From Bradyrhizobium elkanii USDA 76 (GTDB lineage Bacteria > Pseudomonadota > Alphaproteobacteria > Rhizobiales > Xanthobacteraceae): DNA of 64,000 bases. Both the position numbers and the translations under genes were made by a program. The DNA lies in the NCBI RefSeq assembly GCF_023278185.1, contig NZ_CP066356.1, positions 8,238,001-8,302,000 on the forward strand, written 5' to 3'. Below, in pieces: positions 8,524 through 19,598 of this stretch (its first letter is position 1; each line of letters starts with the position of its first letter). The notes beneath the pieces were generated by a model, which made no database searches, was not told the DNA's origin, and saw only the letters and a list, made by a program, of their open reading frames with translations.

Positions 8524-9903
8524 ATGCCATCCGTGTTCGAGACCGCCCCCACGACCGCCCCCACGCAGATCACCTTCGTCACCAAGGCGACATGGGATGC
8601 GATTCGGGGCGAACTGCCGGCGCCGGCGCGCCAGTTCGCGGCGGCCAATGACTTTGCGGCCAAGCCCGGCAAATTGCTCGTCCTGCCGGCGGCAGACGGC
8701 GGCATCGCGCAGGTGCTGTTCGGTCTCGAGGACGCCGACCACAAGGCGCACGATCCGTTCCGGCCCGGCGCCCTGCCCGGCCTGCTGCCGCCGGGCGTCT
8801 ACCGCTTCGCCAATGCACCGCATGACACCAGACTTGCCGCCCTCGCCTTCGCGCTCGGCTGCTATCGCTTCGGCCGCTATCGCACGAACAAGATTCCCGA
8901 GGTCCGCCTGGTGCCGCCCGATGGCATCGACACGGCGGAGATCACCCGGATGGCGGATGCCGCGGCGCTGGCGCGCGATCTCATCAACACGCCGCCCAAC
9001 GACATGGGACCGGCCGAGCTCGCCGAGGTGGCGCGCGACCTCGCGACGCGGTTCGGCGCTGCCTTCAATTGCATCGACGACGACGAGCTCGCGCAGAACT
9101 TCCCGCTGATCCACGCCGTCGGCATGGCGTCGACGCGGTCGCCGCGGCTGATCGAGCTGAGCTGGGGCGACCCCGCCCATCCGAAGGTGACGCTGGTCGG
9201 CAAGGGCGTCTGCTTCGACACCGGCGGGCTCGATCTCAAGCCTTCGAGCGGCATGCTCATCATGAAGAAGGACATGGGCGGCGCCGCCAACGTGCTGGCG
9301 CTGGCCCAGATGGTGATGGACGCGAAGCTGAAGCTGCGGCTGCGCGTGCTGATCCCGGCGGTCGAGAACGCGGTGGCTGGCAACGCGTTCCGCCCGCTCG
9401 ACATCTTCAAGTCGCGCAAGGGCATCACTGTCGAGATCGGCAACACCGATGCCGAAGGGCGGCTGGTGCTCGCCGACGCGCTGGCGCTCGCCGACGAGGA
9501 GACGCCCGATCTCTTGATCGACCTGGGCACGCTGACCGGCGCCGCGCGGGTGGCGCTGGGCCCGGATCTGCCGCCGTTCTACACCAATGACGAGGCGCTC
9601 GCCGGCGACGTTGCATCTTGTGCGAAGAGCGAGAACGACCCGTTGTGGCGGATGCCGCTATGGCCGGCCTACGACGCCTGGCTCGACTCCAAGACCGCCG
9701 ACATCACCAACGCACCGTCGGGTGGTTTCGCGGGCTCGATCACCTGCGCGCTATTCCTGCAGCGCTTCGTCGAGCACGCGAGGAGCTGGCTGCACGTCGA
9801 CATCTACGGCTGGACGCCGTCGGCAAAGCCCGGCCGTCCCGAAGGCGGCGAGTGCCAGGCCGCGCGCGCGATCTACAAATTGCTGAGCCAGCGCTATGCA
9901 TGA
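8524..9903 (+). CDS. Leucyl aminopeptidase family protein (M17)
   Basis: This encodes 459 residues. The C-terminal half is an M17 catalytic domain: GKGVCFDTGG at residues 226-235 supplies Lys227 and Asp232, followed by LKPSSGMLIMKKDMGGAA, and the family signature NTDAEGRL is at 307-314. The N-terminal domain is poorly conserved, as is usual in the family. It should be a cytoplasmic two-metal aminopeptidase that removes N-terminal residues from peptides. Its last 8 nt overlap the NlpC/P60 gene, so the two are likely co-translated; a role in cell-wall peptide recycling is possible but inferred. It is shorter than E. coli PepA (about 503), so I leave the symbol blank. Confidence 0.9.
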   Translation: MPSVFETAPTTAPTQITFVTKATWDAIRGELPAPARQFAAANDFAAKPGKLLVLPAADGGIAQVLFGLEDADHKAHDPFRPGALPGLLPPGVYRFANAPHDTRLAALAFALGCYRFGRYRTNKIPEVRLVPPDGIDTAEITRMADAAALARDLINTPPNDMGPAELAEVARDLATRFGAAFNCIDDDELAQNFPLIHAVGMASTRSPRLIELSWGDPAHPKVTLVGKGVCFDTGGLDLKPSSGMLIMKKDMGGAANVLALAQMVMDAKLKLRLRVLIPAVENAVAGNAFRPLDIFKSRKGITVEIGNTDAEGRLVLADALALADEETPDLLIDLGTLTGAARVALGPDLPPFYTNDEALAGDVASCAKSENDPLWRMPLWPAYDAWLDSKTADITNAPSGGFAGSITCALFLQRFVEHARSWLHVDIYGWTPSAKPGRPEGGECQAARAIYKLLSQRYA

Positions 9904-10738
9904 TGTCAGACTGACGCCGGCCCGCGCCGACCTCGCCGCGAAATATCTCGAGGGCAAGGTCGAGGCCCTGCGCTTCGTCGAGGGCGAGGCCTTCGAGGTT
10001 TTTGACGCCATCGCGCCGCTGCGCCAGGCCCCCGCGGCCGATGCCGAACAGATGACGCAGGCGCTCCGGGGCGAGCGGGTCACGGTCTATGATCGCAACG
10101 GCGAAGGCTGGGCCTGGGGCCAGCTCGCCGATGACGGCTATGTCGGGTGGATTCCCGAGGCCGCCCTGACGACGCCCGGCGCCGTCCCGACGCACAAGGT
10201 GACGGCGCTGCGCACGCTGGCGTTTCCGGGCCCGTCGATCAAGCAGCCGCCGGTCGAGGCGCTGGCGCTGGGGACGAAGCTTGCGATCGTCCGCGAGGAC
10301 GGCGCGTTCGCGGTGACCCGCGAAGGCTGGCACCTGCCGCGGCAGCATCTCGCGCCGCTCGCCACGATGGCAGGTGATTTCGTCGCGATCGCCGAGCAAT
10401 TCGTCGGCACACCGTATCTGTGGGGCGGCAAATCGAGCCTCGGCATCGATTGCTCCGGCCTGGTGCAGATCGCGCTGACCGCCGCCGGCACCGGCTGCCC
10501 GCGCGACAGCGACATGCAGCAGGACGGGCTCGGCCGCGAATTGACGTCTGCCGAATCGAAGCAGCTGCAACGCGGCGACCTGATCTTCTGGAAGGGCCAT
10601 GTCGCGATCGTGCGCGACGCCACGACGATCGTGCACGCCAACGCGCATCACATGGCAACGGCAGTGGAGAGCACGCACGCCGCGATCGCCAGGATCAAGG
10701 CCGCCGGCAGCGAAGTCCTCGCGATCAAGCGGTTTTGA
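9896..10738 (+). CDS. NlpC/P60 family peptidase with SH3-like domains
   Basis: This encodes 280 residues. Residues about 30-150 look like two bacterial SH3-like domains (APLRQAPAADAEQ... GWAWGQLADDGYVGWIPEAAL). Residues 155-280 form the NlpC/P60 domain, with catalytic Cys186 in GIDCSGLVQ, His235 in KGHVAIVRD and His247 in IVHANAHH as third residue. The family cleaves gamma-D-Glu-diaminopimelate bonds in peptidoglycan peptides. No signal peptide is visible, which fits cytoplasmic recycling of wall peptides, in keeping with its overlap with an aminopeptidase gene. The start overlaps the previous gene by 8 nt. Confidence 0.9.
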   Translation: MHDVRLTPARADLAAKYLEGKVEALRFVEGEAFEVFDAIAPLRQAPAADAEQMTQALRGERVTVYDRNGEGWAWGQLADDGYVGWIPEAALTTPGAVPTHKVTALRTLAFPGPSIKQPPVEALALGTKLAIVREDGAFAVTREGWHLPRQHLAPLATMAGDFVAIAEQFVGTPYLWGGKSSLGIDCSGLVQIALTAAGTGCPRDSDMQQDGLGRELTSAESKQLQRGDLIFWKGHVAIVRDATTIVHANAHHMATAVESTHAAIARIKAAGSEVLAIKRF

Positions 10739-10752
10739 GCAATATACATTCC

Positions 10753-10900
10753 CGTCATCCTGAGGAGCGCGAAGCGCGTCTCGAAGGATCGACGGCCCCA
10801 GTCCGGCCACGCCCCCCTTCGAGGCTCGCCCAGCGGCGCAATTGCGCCGCAAGGCTCGCACCTCCAGCGACAACGGCGAAGCCGTTGCGCGGGGATGACG
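10753..10900. repeat. Dispersed intergenic repeat (CGTCATCCTGAGGAGCGCG type)
   Basis: This element lies between the convergent NlpC/P60 and yejF genes. It starts CGTCATCCTGAGGAGCGCGA and ends GCGCGGGGATGACG. Similar copies are at 35324-35424 and 59926-59996. It contains inner complementary arms (GGCGCAATTGCGCC, and AACGGCGAAGCCGTT) and could fold. No gene is seen here. Confidence 0.8.
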
Positions 10901-10917
10901 TGGAACGACGAGGATAG

Positions 10918-12543
<1,626 letters not shown>

Positions 12544-12546
12544 GCG

Positions 12547-13731
12547 TCAGCCCTTCGAGAACGTCTTGCGCGGATCGAAGGCGTCGCGCGCGGCTTCGCC
12601 GATGAAGATCAAGAGCGACAGCATGATCGCGACCGAGAAGAAGCCGGTGAGGCCGAGCCACGGCGCCTGCACGTTGGCCTTGCCCTGCGACAGCAACTCG
12701 CCGAGCGAGGGCGAGCCGGGCGGCAGGCCGAAGCCGAGGAAATCCAGCGCCGTCAGCGTCATCACCGAGGACGAGACGATGAAAGGCAGGAACGTCATGG
12801 TCGCGACCATCGCGTTCGGCAGCAGATGGCGGAACATGATCACGCCGTTGGACACGCCGAGCGCGCGCGCCGCCTGGATGTATTCGAAATTGCGGCCGCG
12901 CAGGAACTCGGCGCGCACCAGACCGACCAGCGAGACCCAGGAGAACAACAGCAGGATGCCGAGCAGGATGAAGAAGCCCGGCGGCAGCACCGCCGAGATG
13001 ATCAGCAGCAGATAGAGCGAGGGGATCGCGGTCCAGATCTCGATCAGCCGCTGGAAGATGAGGTCGGTCCAGCCGCCGAAATAGCCCTGCACGCCGCCGG
13101 CGGCGATGCCGATGATCGAGGACAGGATGGTCAGCGTCAGGCCGAACAGCACCGAGATGCGGAAGCCGTAGATCAGCCGCGCGACGACGTCGCGGCCCTG
13201 ATCGTCGGTGCCGAGCCAGTTGTATTCGAGGTCGCGGCAGCCGGTCAGTCCCTTGCGCTTCACCACGTCCTTGCACTGCTCTTCGGTCAACAGCCAGGTC
13301 GGCTTCGACGGCACCGCCGTCGGCGGGTCGAGGTTGCGGCTGTCGTAGGAGTAGCGGATCGGCGGCCAGATCATGCTGCCGCCCTTGGCGGCGATCTGCT
13401 TCTGCAAATAGGGATCGCGATAATCGGCCGCGGTCTCGAAGTCGCCGCCGAAGGTGGTCTCGGCGTAGGTGAAGATCACCGGCCAATAGAGCTTCCCGTC
13501 ATATTTGACCACCAGCGGCTTGTCGTTGGCGATGAAATTGGCGAACAGCGACGCCACGAACAGCACGAGGAAGATCCAGAACGACCAGTAGCCGCGGCGA
13601 TTGGCCTTGAAGTTCTGCCAGCGCCGCCTGTTCAGCGGCGACGGCGAAAAGCCGTGCCGCGTGGCGGGCACCGCCTCGCCGAGCGGCGATTGCGTCGAGG
13701 TCTCGACCGGTTGGGGCGCGAGCATCGTCAT
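12547..13731 (-). CDS. yejE: YejE-type peptide ABC transporter permease
   Basis: This encodes about 394 residues. The start is set at the ATG overlapping the yejB stop (TGATG), with GGAGG at 13736-13740; a second ATG six bases on (13725) has the better spacing. After a cytoplasmic tail there is a membrane segment (GYWSFWIFLVLFVASLFANF), a periplasmic loop that contains a YDSRNLDPPTAVPSKP region, and a BPD permease domain with five helices and the EAA loop (FLRGRNFEYIQAARALGVS). It pairs with YejB to form the membrane channel. The same frame stays open upstream inside yejB, but that extension is not supported. Confidence 0.92.
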   Translation of the reverse strand: MTMLAPQPVETSTQSPLGEAVPATRHGFSPSPLNRRRWQNFKANRRGYWSFWIFLVLFVASLFANFIANDKPLVVKYDGKLYWPVIFTYAETTFGGDFETAADYRDPYLQKQIAAKGGSMIWPPIRYSYDSRNLDPPTAVPSKPTWLLTEEQCKDVVKRKGLTGCRDLEYNWLGTDDQGRDVVARLIYGFRISVLFGLTLTILSSIIGIAAGGVQGYFGGWTDLIFQRLIEIWTAIPSLYLLLIISAVLPPGFFILLGILLLFSWVSLVGLVRAEFLRGRNFEYIQAARALGVSNGVIMFRHLLPNAMVATMTFLPFIVSSSVMTLTALDFLGFGLPPGSPSLGELLSQGKANVQAPWLGLTGFFSVAIMLSLLIFIGEAARDAFDPRKTFSKG

Positions 13732-14840
13732 CAGACCTCCCGCGCTTCGAAATCGATCCGGGGATCGATCCACATATAGGCGAGATCGGAGAGTAGATTG
13801 ACCACCAGTCCGACCAGCGAGAAGATGAACAGCGTCCCGAACACCACCGGATAGTCGCGGTTCAACACGCTCTCGAAGCCAAGCAGGCCGAGCCCGTCGA
13901 GCGAGAAGATGGTTTCGATCAGCAGCGAGCCGGAGAAGAACGCGTGGATGAACGCGCCCGGAAAGCCCGCGATCACGATCAGCATGGCGTTGCGGAAGAT
14001 GTGGCCGTACAGCACCTGGCGCTCGCTGCAACCCTTGGCGCGCGCGGTCATCACATATTGCTTGCGGATCTCGTCGAGGAACGAGTTCTTGGTCAGCAGG
14101 GTCATGGTGGCGAAGGCGCCGAGCGCCATCGACACCAGCGGCAGCGTCAGGTGCCAGAAATAGTCGATGATCTTCCAGTACCAGGGGAATTGCGCCCAGC
14201 CGTCCGAGGTCAGGCCGCGCAGCGGAAAGATATTGAGGAATGAGCCGCCGGCAAACAGCACGATCAGGAGGATCGCGAACAGGAAGCCCGGTATCGCAAA
14301 GCCGATGATGATCACCGCCGAGGTCCAGGTGTCGAACCGTGAGCCGTCCTGTACCGCCTTGCGGATGCCGAGCGGGATCGAGATCAGATAGGTCAGCAGC
14401 GTCATCCAGATGCCGAGCGACATCGAGACCGGCAGCTTCTCCTTGATCAGCTGCAGCACGCTGACGCTGCGGAAATAGCTGTTGCCGAAGTCGAACCGCG
14501 CGAAATTCCACACCATCAGCGCGAACCGCTCCGGCGCCGGCTTGTCGAAGCCGAACTGCACCTCGAGCTTCTTGATGAAATCGGGATCGAGGCCCTGCGC
14601 GCCGCGGTATTTCGAGTTGATGGCCGCGCCGGCGCCCGCGCCCTGGCCGCGCTGCGCGCCGAAATCGCCGCCGCCTCCCGACACGCGCGACGTGCCGCCG
14701 GTGTCGGCGCCGTTGATCTGCGCGATGACACGCTCGACCGGACCGCCGGGAGCAAACTGCACGACCACGAAGGAGACGAACAGGATGCCAAGCAGCGTCG
14801 GCAGCATCAGGAAGATACGTCGGGCGATATAGGCGCTCAT
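13731..14840 (-). CDS. yejB: YejB-type peptide ABC transporter permease
   Basis: This encodes 369 residues. It has an N-terminal helix with the motif MLPTLLGILFVSFVVVQFAPGGP, typical of the first permease of dipeptide/oligopeptide systems. A glycine-rich periplasmic insert (about residues 43-80) follows, then a BPD permease domain with the EAA loop (LDEIRKQYVMTARAKGCSE). It starts 3 nt after the stop of the nearer yejA and its stop overlaps yejE. Together with YejE it should form the transmembrane pore of the peptide importer. Confidence 0.93.
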   Translation of the reverse strand: MSAYIARRIFLMLPTLLGILFVSFVVVQFAPGGPVERVIAQINGADTGGTSRVSGGGGDFGAQRGQGAGAGAAINSKYRGAQGLDPDFIKKLEVQFGFDKPAPERFALMVWNFARFDFGNSYFRSVSVLQLIKEKLPVSMSLGIWMTLLTYLISIPLGIRKAVQDGSRFDTWTSAVIIIGFAIPGFLFAILLIVLFAGGSFLNIFPLRGLTSDGWAQFPWYWKIIDYFWHLTLPLVSMALGAFATMTLLTKNSFLDEIRKQYVMTARAKGCSERQVLYGHIFRNAMLIVIAGFPGAFIHAFFSGSLLIETIFSLDGLGLLGFESVLNRDYPVVFGTLFIFSLVGLVVNLLSDLAYMWIDPRIDFEAREV

Positions 14841-14843
14841 CGG

Positions 14844-16712
14844 CTACTTCGCCTGCTCGAGCTTCGCGGCCTTGGCCGCATCATACCACCAGTTCTCGGG
14901 CGCGCCGACGCCCGCATATTTCGCAGGCTTCTCCGGATGCCCGAACTGGTCCCAATAGGCGACGCGGTGCTTGTTGGAATACCATTGCGGCACCCAATAG
15001 CGGCCGGCACGGAAGACGCGATCGAGCGCACGGCAGGCAAAGGTCAAGTCCGCTCGCGTCTCGGCAGCGATAGCTTTTTCGATCAATGCGTCGATCGCCG
15101 GGTTGGCAACGCCCGCCAGATTGTAGGAGCCCTTGGTGGTCGCAGCCTGGGACGAGAAGTAAGGCCTCAGGCTGTCACCCGGCGTCGCCGACATGGATAT
15201 ACGCTGGGTCGTCACCTCAAAATCGAAAGCCTCGACACGCGCACGATACTGCACTGCGTCGATCTGCCTGATGTTGGCATCGATGCCAAGCGGCTTGAGA
15301 TTCTTGATGAAGCTGGCGTGATGCGGCTGGAAAGTCGGCTCATCGAGCAGGAACTCGATCGTAAGCGGGTCGCCGTTAGGCAATCGCCGCTTGCCATCCT
15401 TGACGACGCATCCTGCATCGTTGAGCAACTGCGTCGCCTTTCGCAGCAGTGCGCGGTCCTGTCCCGATCCATCCGACACCGGCGGCACAAAGGGCTCGCC
15501 GAACACCTCATCCGGCACTTGGCCGCGGAATGGCTCGAGCAGTTTCAACTCCTCGGGCGAGGGTAGTCCACCAGCCACCATGTCCGAATTCTGGAAAGGC
15601 GAGACGCTGCGCGCGTAAGCGTCGTACATGATGGTCTTGTTGGTCCATTCGAAATCGAAGGCATAGATTAGCGCTTCGCGAACGCGCGGGTCTTTGAACT
15701 TGTCGAGACGGGTGTTAATGAACCAACCCTGCCCACCGGACGGTGTTTCGTCCGGCAATGTCTCGCGCTTGACCCGCCCGTCCTTGATAGCCGGGAAATC
15801 GTACCGCGTCGCCCAGACACGGGACGTGAATTCCTCGCGAAACAGATAATTTTTGCCTGTGAAGCCCTCGAACGCGACATCGCGATCACGGTAGAACTCG
15901 TAGCGCACGGTGTCGAAATTGTAACTGCCGCGATTGACCGGCAAGTCGGCTGCCCACCAATCCTTGAGGCGGTTATACTCGACGTAACGATTGACCTCGA
16001 ACTTGCCGACCATGTACGGCCCGGAGCCCAGCGGAACTTCGAGTGTGGACTCGTCAAACTGCCGATTCGCGTAATAGGCCTTCGAGAAGATCGGCAGACC
16101 CGCAACATAAAGCGGCACGTCGCGCGCGCGATTAGGCGCAAAGGTCACGATCACGGTGCCGTCGTCGGGCGCCTCGGCCTTCACGAAATCGCGCAGTTGC
16201 ACCACGATCAACGGATGCCCTTTCTCCTTCAGCGTGTTGAGCGAGAAGGCGACATCCTGCGCAGTCAGCTTCGAGCCGTCGTGAAAGCGAGCCTCGGGCC
16301 GCATCGTGAAGCGGTAGGTGAGCTTGTCGGGAGAAATCGAGACCGATCTTGCGGCCAGGCCGTACATCGCGTCAGGCTCATCGCCCGCGCGTGCCATCAA
16401 CGAATCGAACGTCATCTCCATGCCCTTCGCGCCTTCACCCTTGAGGATGAACGCGTTGAACGAACTGAACGTAAAGAAGGACTGGTTGTAGGCACGGGTC
16501 GAGGGGATCATTGAGAACGCCCCGCCCTTCGGCGCCTTCGGATTGACGTAGTCGAAGATCTTGAAATCCGCCGGATATTTCAGGTCGCCGAACACCGACA
16601 TGCCGTGCATCTCGGCTCCGTTGTCGGCCACCGCCGGTGCAGCACGCAAGCCTGCAGCACTCAACGCACCGATGCCGAGACCGAGTGCGTGCCGACGGGA
16701 GAATAGCGCCAT
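14844..16712 (-). CDS. yejA: YejA-type extracellular solute-binding protein (family 5), copy 1
   Basis: This encodes about 622 residues from the ATG at 16712. An N-terminal signal with twin arginines (MALFSRRHALGLG, then AAPAVADNG) suggests Tat export. The mature part is a family 5 peptide-binding protein (MHGMSVFGDLKYPADFKIFDYVNPKAPKGG, ending in the WWYD motif). It would deliver peptides to YejBEF. Hand counts on two of three 60-base lines in the gene body give about 53 percent GC, below the window norm, while another line gave 67 percent. An open frame continues 42 codons further upstream, but it runs into the neighbouring yejA and lacks a signal peptide. Confidence 0.9.
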   Translation of the reverse strand: MALFSRRHALGLGIGALSAAGLRAAPAVADNGAEMHGMSVFGDLKYPADFKIFDYVNPKAPKGGAFSMIPSTRAYNQSFFTFSSFNAFILKGEGAKGMEMTFDSLMARAGDEPDAMYGLAARSVSISPDKLTYRFTMRPEARFHDGSKLTAQDVAFSLNTLKEKGHPLIVVQLRDFVKAEAPDDGTVIVTFAPNRARDVPLYVAGLPIFSKAYYANRQFDESTLEVPLGSGPYMVGKFEVNRYVEYNRLKDWWAADLPVNRGSYNFDTVRYEFYRDRDVAFEGFTGKNYLFREEFTSRVWATRYDFPAIKDGRVKRETLPDETPSGGQGWFINTRLDKFKDPRVREALIYAFDFEWTNKTIMYDAYARSVSPFQNSDMVAGGLPSPEELKLLEPFRGQVPDEVFGEPFVPPVSDGSGQDRALLRKATQLLNDAGCVVKDGKRRLPNGDPLTIEFLLDEPTFQPHHASFIKNLKPLGIDANIRQIDAVQYRARVEAFDFEVTTQRISMSATPGDSLRPYFSSQAATTKGSYNLAGVANPAIDALIEKAIAAETRADLTFACRALDRVFRAGRYWVPQWYSNKHRVAYWDQFGHPEKPAKYAGVGAPENWWYDAAKAAKLEQAK

Positions 16713-16729
16713 GCGCGGATCCTTGAGTT

Positions 16730-18634
16730 TTATGAACGCTTGAGCTTGGCCGCCTTGTCGGCGTCGTACCACCAAAGATTTGGGAATCCCGAAACAGCGT
16801 ATTTCGGCAGCGGGTCGGGATGGCTGAAGCGATCCCAATAGACATAGCGCTGCTTGTCGTAATTGAAGTGTGGAACAAGATAGAAGTTCCAGAGCAAGAC
16901 CCGGTCCAGCGCCTTGGCGGCGGCGACCTGATCGGCGCGGCTGTTGGCGAAGATGATACGCTCGATGATGGCATCGACGGCCGGATTCTTGATGCCGGGG
17001 AGATTGTTGGAGCCTGGCCGGTCGGCCGCCTGCGAGCCGAAATTGTCGCGCTGCTCGTTGCCGGGCGAGATCGACTGGCCCCAGACCTGGGTGACCATCT
17101 CGAAATCGTATTCGCGGACCCGATTTTGATATTGCACAGTGTCGACGGCACGCAGATTGACGGTGATGCCGAGACGCTCAAGGCTCGGCTTGTAGAACAG
17201 GGCGATCCGCTCCATGCCGGAATCGCCGCTGTTGCCGAGTATCTCGACCGTGAACGGCTGACCGGACGAATCGACCAGCTTGCGGTCGCGAATCTCGAAG
17301 CCGGCATCCTTCAACAGCCGCGTCGCCTCGCGCAGATTGGCGCGCACGTTTTCCGGCGTGCCACCGACCGGATCCTTGTAGGGTGTCGTAAAGACTTCGG
17401 GCGGCACCTTGTCGCGCACCGTCTCCAGGATCTCGAGCTCCTTGCCTTCCGGCAGGCCGGTCGCCATGAGGTCGGGGATGCCGTCGAAATAGCTTGAATC
17501 GCGATGATAGTCGCCGGTCGAAAGCACGCGATTCATCTCTTCGAAATCGAACGCGTAGTTGAAGGCGCGGCGCAGTCTGGGGTCGGCGAATTTCGGGCGC
17601 CTCAGGTTGAACACCCAGCCCTGCATCCGGCCTTGATTGCGGACGGTGAAGAGCTCCTTGAGCAACCGCTTCTCCCGCACCGGCGGAACGTCGTAGGCCG
17701 ACGCCCACTCCTTCGCGCTGCGCTCGCCGTACCAATCGAACTGGTCGGCCTTCAGCGCCTCGCGCGCGACCGTGTCGTCGCGGAAATATTCGTAGCGCAG
17801 CTCGTCGAAATTGTTCTGTCCGATCGCGATCGGAATGTCCTTGCCCCAGTAGTCCTTGACACGCTCAAGCACCACCGACCGTCCGGCGACGAACTCCTTG
17901 ATCCGATAGGGACCCGAACCGAGCGGCGGCTCCAGCGTGCTCGCGGTGATGTCACGCTTCTTGCCCTGCGCGTCGGTGCCTTCCCACCAATGCTTGGGCA
18001 AAATAGTGAGCTGGCCGGTAATCATCGGCAGCTCGCGGTTGCCTGCGCTGTCGAAGGTGAACTTGACGTCGCGATCGCCGATCTTCTCGGCCTTTACGAT
18101 ATGCCGGTAGTAGGCGCTGAACATCGGGCTGTTCGCCTTCCACGCCTCGAAGGAGAAGATCACGTCCTCCGGCGTGACCGGCTTGCCGTCGTGCCAGCGT
18201 GATCCGGGCCGCAGGCGGTAGATCACGTAGGAGAAATCATCGGGAAAGGCTGCCGCCTCGGCGAGTTCGCCGTAATAGGTATCGGGCTCGTCGAGCGAGG
18301 CCTCCATCAGCGAGTCGTAGATGCGAGCGACAGCCGCCGAGACGGAGCCCTTCAACCCCGCAACGACGAGGTTGAAGCTGTCATAGGTGCCGGGCTGGAA
18401 CAGCCGCACCACGCCGCCCTTCGGCGCGTCCGGCTTGACGTAGTCGTAGCGCTTGAAGTCGGCGGGATATTTGATTTCGCCGTAGGTCGAGAGGCCGTGC
18501 CGCCATTTCAGCCCGTTGGGGGCGTCGTCGGCGAAGGCCGGCGTGATCGCCGACAGGCCGGGGGTGAGTCGGAGCGCCGGAGCCATTGCCGCCAGTGCGC
18601 TGCCTTGAAGGAGGTGTCGTCGGGTGATCGCCAA
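16730..18634 (-). CDS. yejA: YejA-type extracellular solute-binding protein (family 5), copy 2
   Basis: This encodes 634 residues and is the first gene of the transporter operon. The N-terminus MAITRRHLLQGSALAAM carries a twin-arginine motif, and the signal probably ends near ITPAFADD. The mature region matches YejA-like binding proteins: HGLSTYGEIKYPADFKRYDY, then KPDAPKGG, and a terminal LWWYDADKAAKLKRS. It is a paralogue of the next gene with clear but distant similarity, including the same ends. Hand counts place it near 70 percent GC. Two binding proteins feeding one permease would widen the peptide range; this is inferred. Confidence 0.92.
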   Translation of the reverse strand: MAITRRHLLQGSALAAMAPALRLTPGLSAITPAFADDAPNGLKWRHGLSTYGEIKYPADFKRYDYVKPDAPKGGVVRLFQPGTYDSFNLVVAGLKGSVSAAVARIYDSLMEASLDEPDTYYGELAEAAAFPDDFSYVIYRLRPGSRWHDGKPVTPEDVIFSFEAWKANSPMFSAYYRHIVKAEKIGDRDVKFTFDSAGNRELPMITGQLTILPKHWWEGTDAQGKKRDITASTLEPPLGSGPYRIKEFVAGRSVVLERVKDYWGKDIPIAIGQNNFDELRYEYFRDDTVAREALKADQFDWYGERSAKEWASAYDVPPVREKRLLKELFTVRNQGRMQGWVFNLRRPKFADPRLRRAFNYAFDFEEMNRVLSTGDYHRDSSYFDGIPDLMATGLPEGKELEILETVRDKVPPEVFTTPYKDPVGGTPENVRANLREATRLLKDAGFEIRDRKLVDSSGQPFTVEILGNSGDSGMERIALFYKPSLERLGITVNLRAVDTVQYQNRVREYDFEMVTQVWGQSISPGNEQRDNFGSQAADRPGSNNLPGIKNPAVDAIIERIIFANSRADQVAAAKALDRVLLWNFYLVPHFNYDKQRYVYWDRFSHPDPLPKYAVSGFPNLWWYDADKAAKLKRS

Positions 18635-18794
18635 ATTCGGTCTTCCTGCTTGCGGCCCCGCTTACATGGGACCCAATATAAGGCAACGGTTCGACAAATT
18701 ACGTTGCTTTTTCCTCATGATATTGGCCCGGGAACAATATCGGTGCGGCGAAACGTCCCGATAACAACCCCGCGACAGCGGATTCCCCATGCGA

Positions 18795-18821
18795 AAACGG
18801 CCAGGCATTGCCTGGCCGTTT
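18795..18821 (-). terminator. Hairpin terminator downstream of cycM
   Basis: A perfect 12-bp stem, AAACGGCCAGGC paired with GCCTGGCCGTTT around a 3-nt loop, lies about 30 nt past the cycM stop on the minus strand and is followed there by TTTTC. It also sits upstream of the yejA operon start, so it insulates that promoter from cycM transcription. Confidence 0.8.
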
Positions 18822-18849
18822 CATCCGCATGCTTGCGCGAAGCAAATCG

Positions 18850-19398
18850 TTACTTCGAGGCGGTCGGGAGCGGAGCCGGGTGCTCCGAGTTCGAATTCAG
18901 ATAGGCGATGATGTCGGCCCGCTCGCTGTCCTTCGGCACGCCGGCAAAGCCCATCGCGGTGCCCGGGACGAAGCCCTTCGGGTTGGTCAGGAACTTGTTG
19001 AGGTCGTCGAAGGTCCACTCGCCGCCCTTGCCCTTCATCGCGGCCGAGAAATTGAAGCCGCGGCCCTCGCCCTTCTTCTCGCCAACAACACCGAACAGGT
19101 TCGGACCGACGCGGTTGGGACCGCCCTTCTCGAAGGTGTGGCAGGCCTGGCACTTCTTGGCGGCCGCCGCGCCCTTCTCGACGGACGCGGTCTGCAGCAA
19201 CTTCTCGATCGGCTCGGAGGAGGCCGCAGCGGCCTCGCCGCCACCGCCATGGGACTCTTCCTTCACCGCGATCTCAAAACCCGGCTTCTCCGGCAGCTTC
19301 GGCGCGAATTTCGCGCTGGCGGCAAAGCTCATCACCAGGACGACGATGCAGGTGCCGAGAACCGCACCGAGGATTTTGTTGAGTTCGAAGGAGTCCAT
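18850..19398 (-). CDS. cycM: Membrane-anchored cytochrome c (CycM type)
   Basis: This encodes 182 residues. An uncleaved N-terminal helix (ILGAVLGTCIVVLVMSFAA) anchors the protein, a Gly/Ala/Glu-rich linker follows, and a class I cytochrome c domain starts near residue 75. The haem site is CQACH with Cys83, Cys86 and His87; Met149 in PGTAMGFAG is the likely second axial ligand. In Bradyrhizobium japonicum CycM carries electrons from the bc1 complex to the aa3 oxidase. A GGAG lies 11 nt before the start. It is divergent from kdsB across a 200-bp gap. Confidence 0.92.
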   Translation of the reverse strand: MDSFELNKILGAVLGTCIVVLVMSFAASAKFAPKLPEKPGFEIAVKEESHGGGGEAAAASSEPIEKLLQTASVEKGAAAAKKCQACHTFEKGGPNRVGPNLFGVVGEKKGEGRGFNFSAAMKGKGGEWTFDDLNKFLTNPKGFVPGTAMGFAGVPKDSERADIIAYLNSNSEHPAPLPTASK

Positions 19399-19598
19399 TT
19401 CGGGTCAGGCTCCGGGCCTTGAATGTCGACTTCAGGCCGGGAATACGGCCGCGGGGAGAGACCTGGGAATCGGCCTTATCGCACCGCCCCAAGCAGGGTT
19501 GAGATATCGGTTTGCCCGCGCTCTGGCAACCCGTATAAACGCGCCGAATTCAACCTCCTCCCCGGCAATTTCCGCAGGCCGGACGGGCCCCGACACGA

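Noticed and set aside
13732..14511. Upstream extension of yejE to 654 codons
   Set aside because: The extension lies within yejB in another frame. The ATG at 13731 has GGAGG and overlaps the yejB stop.
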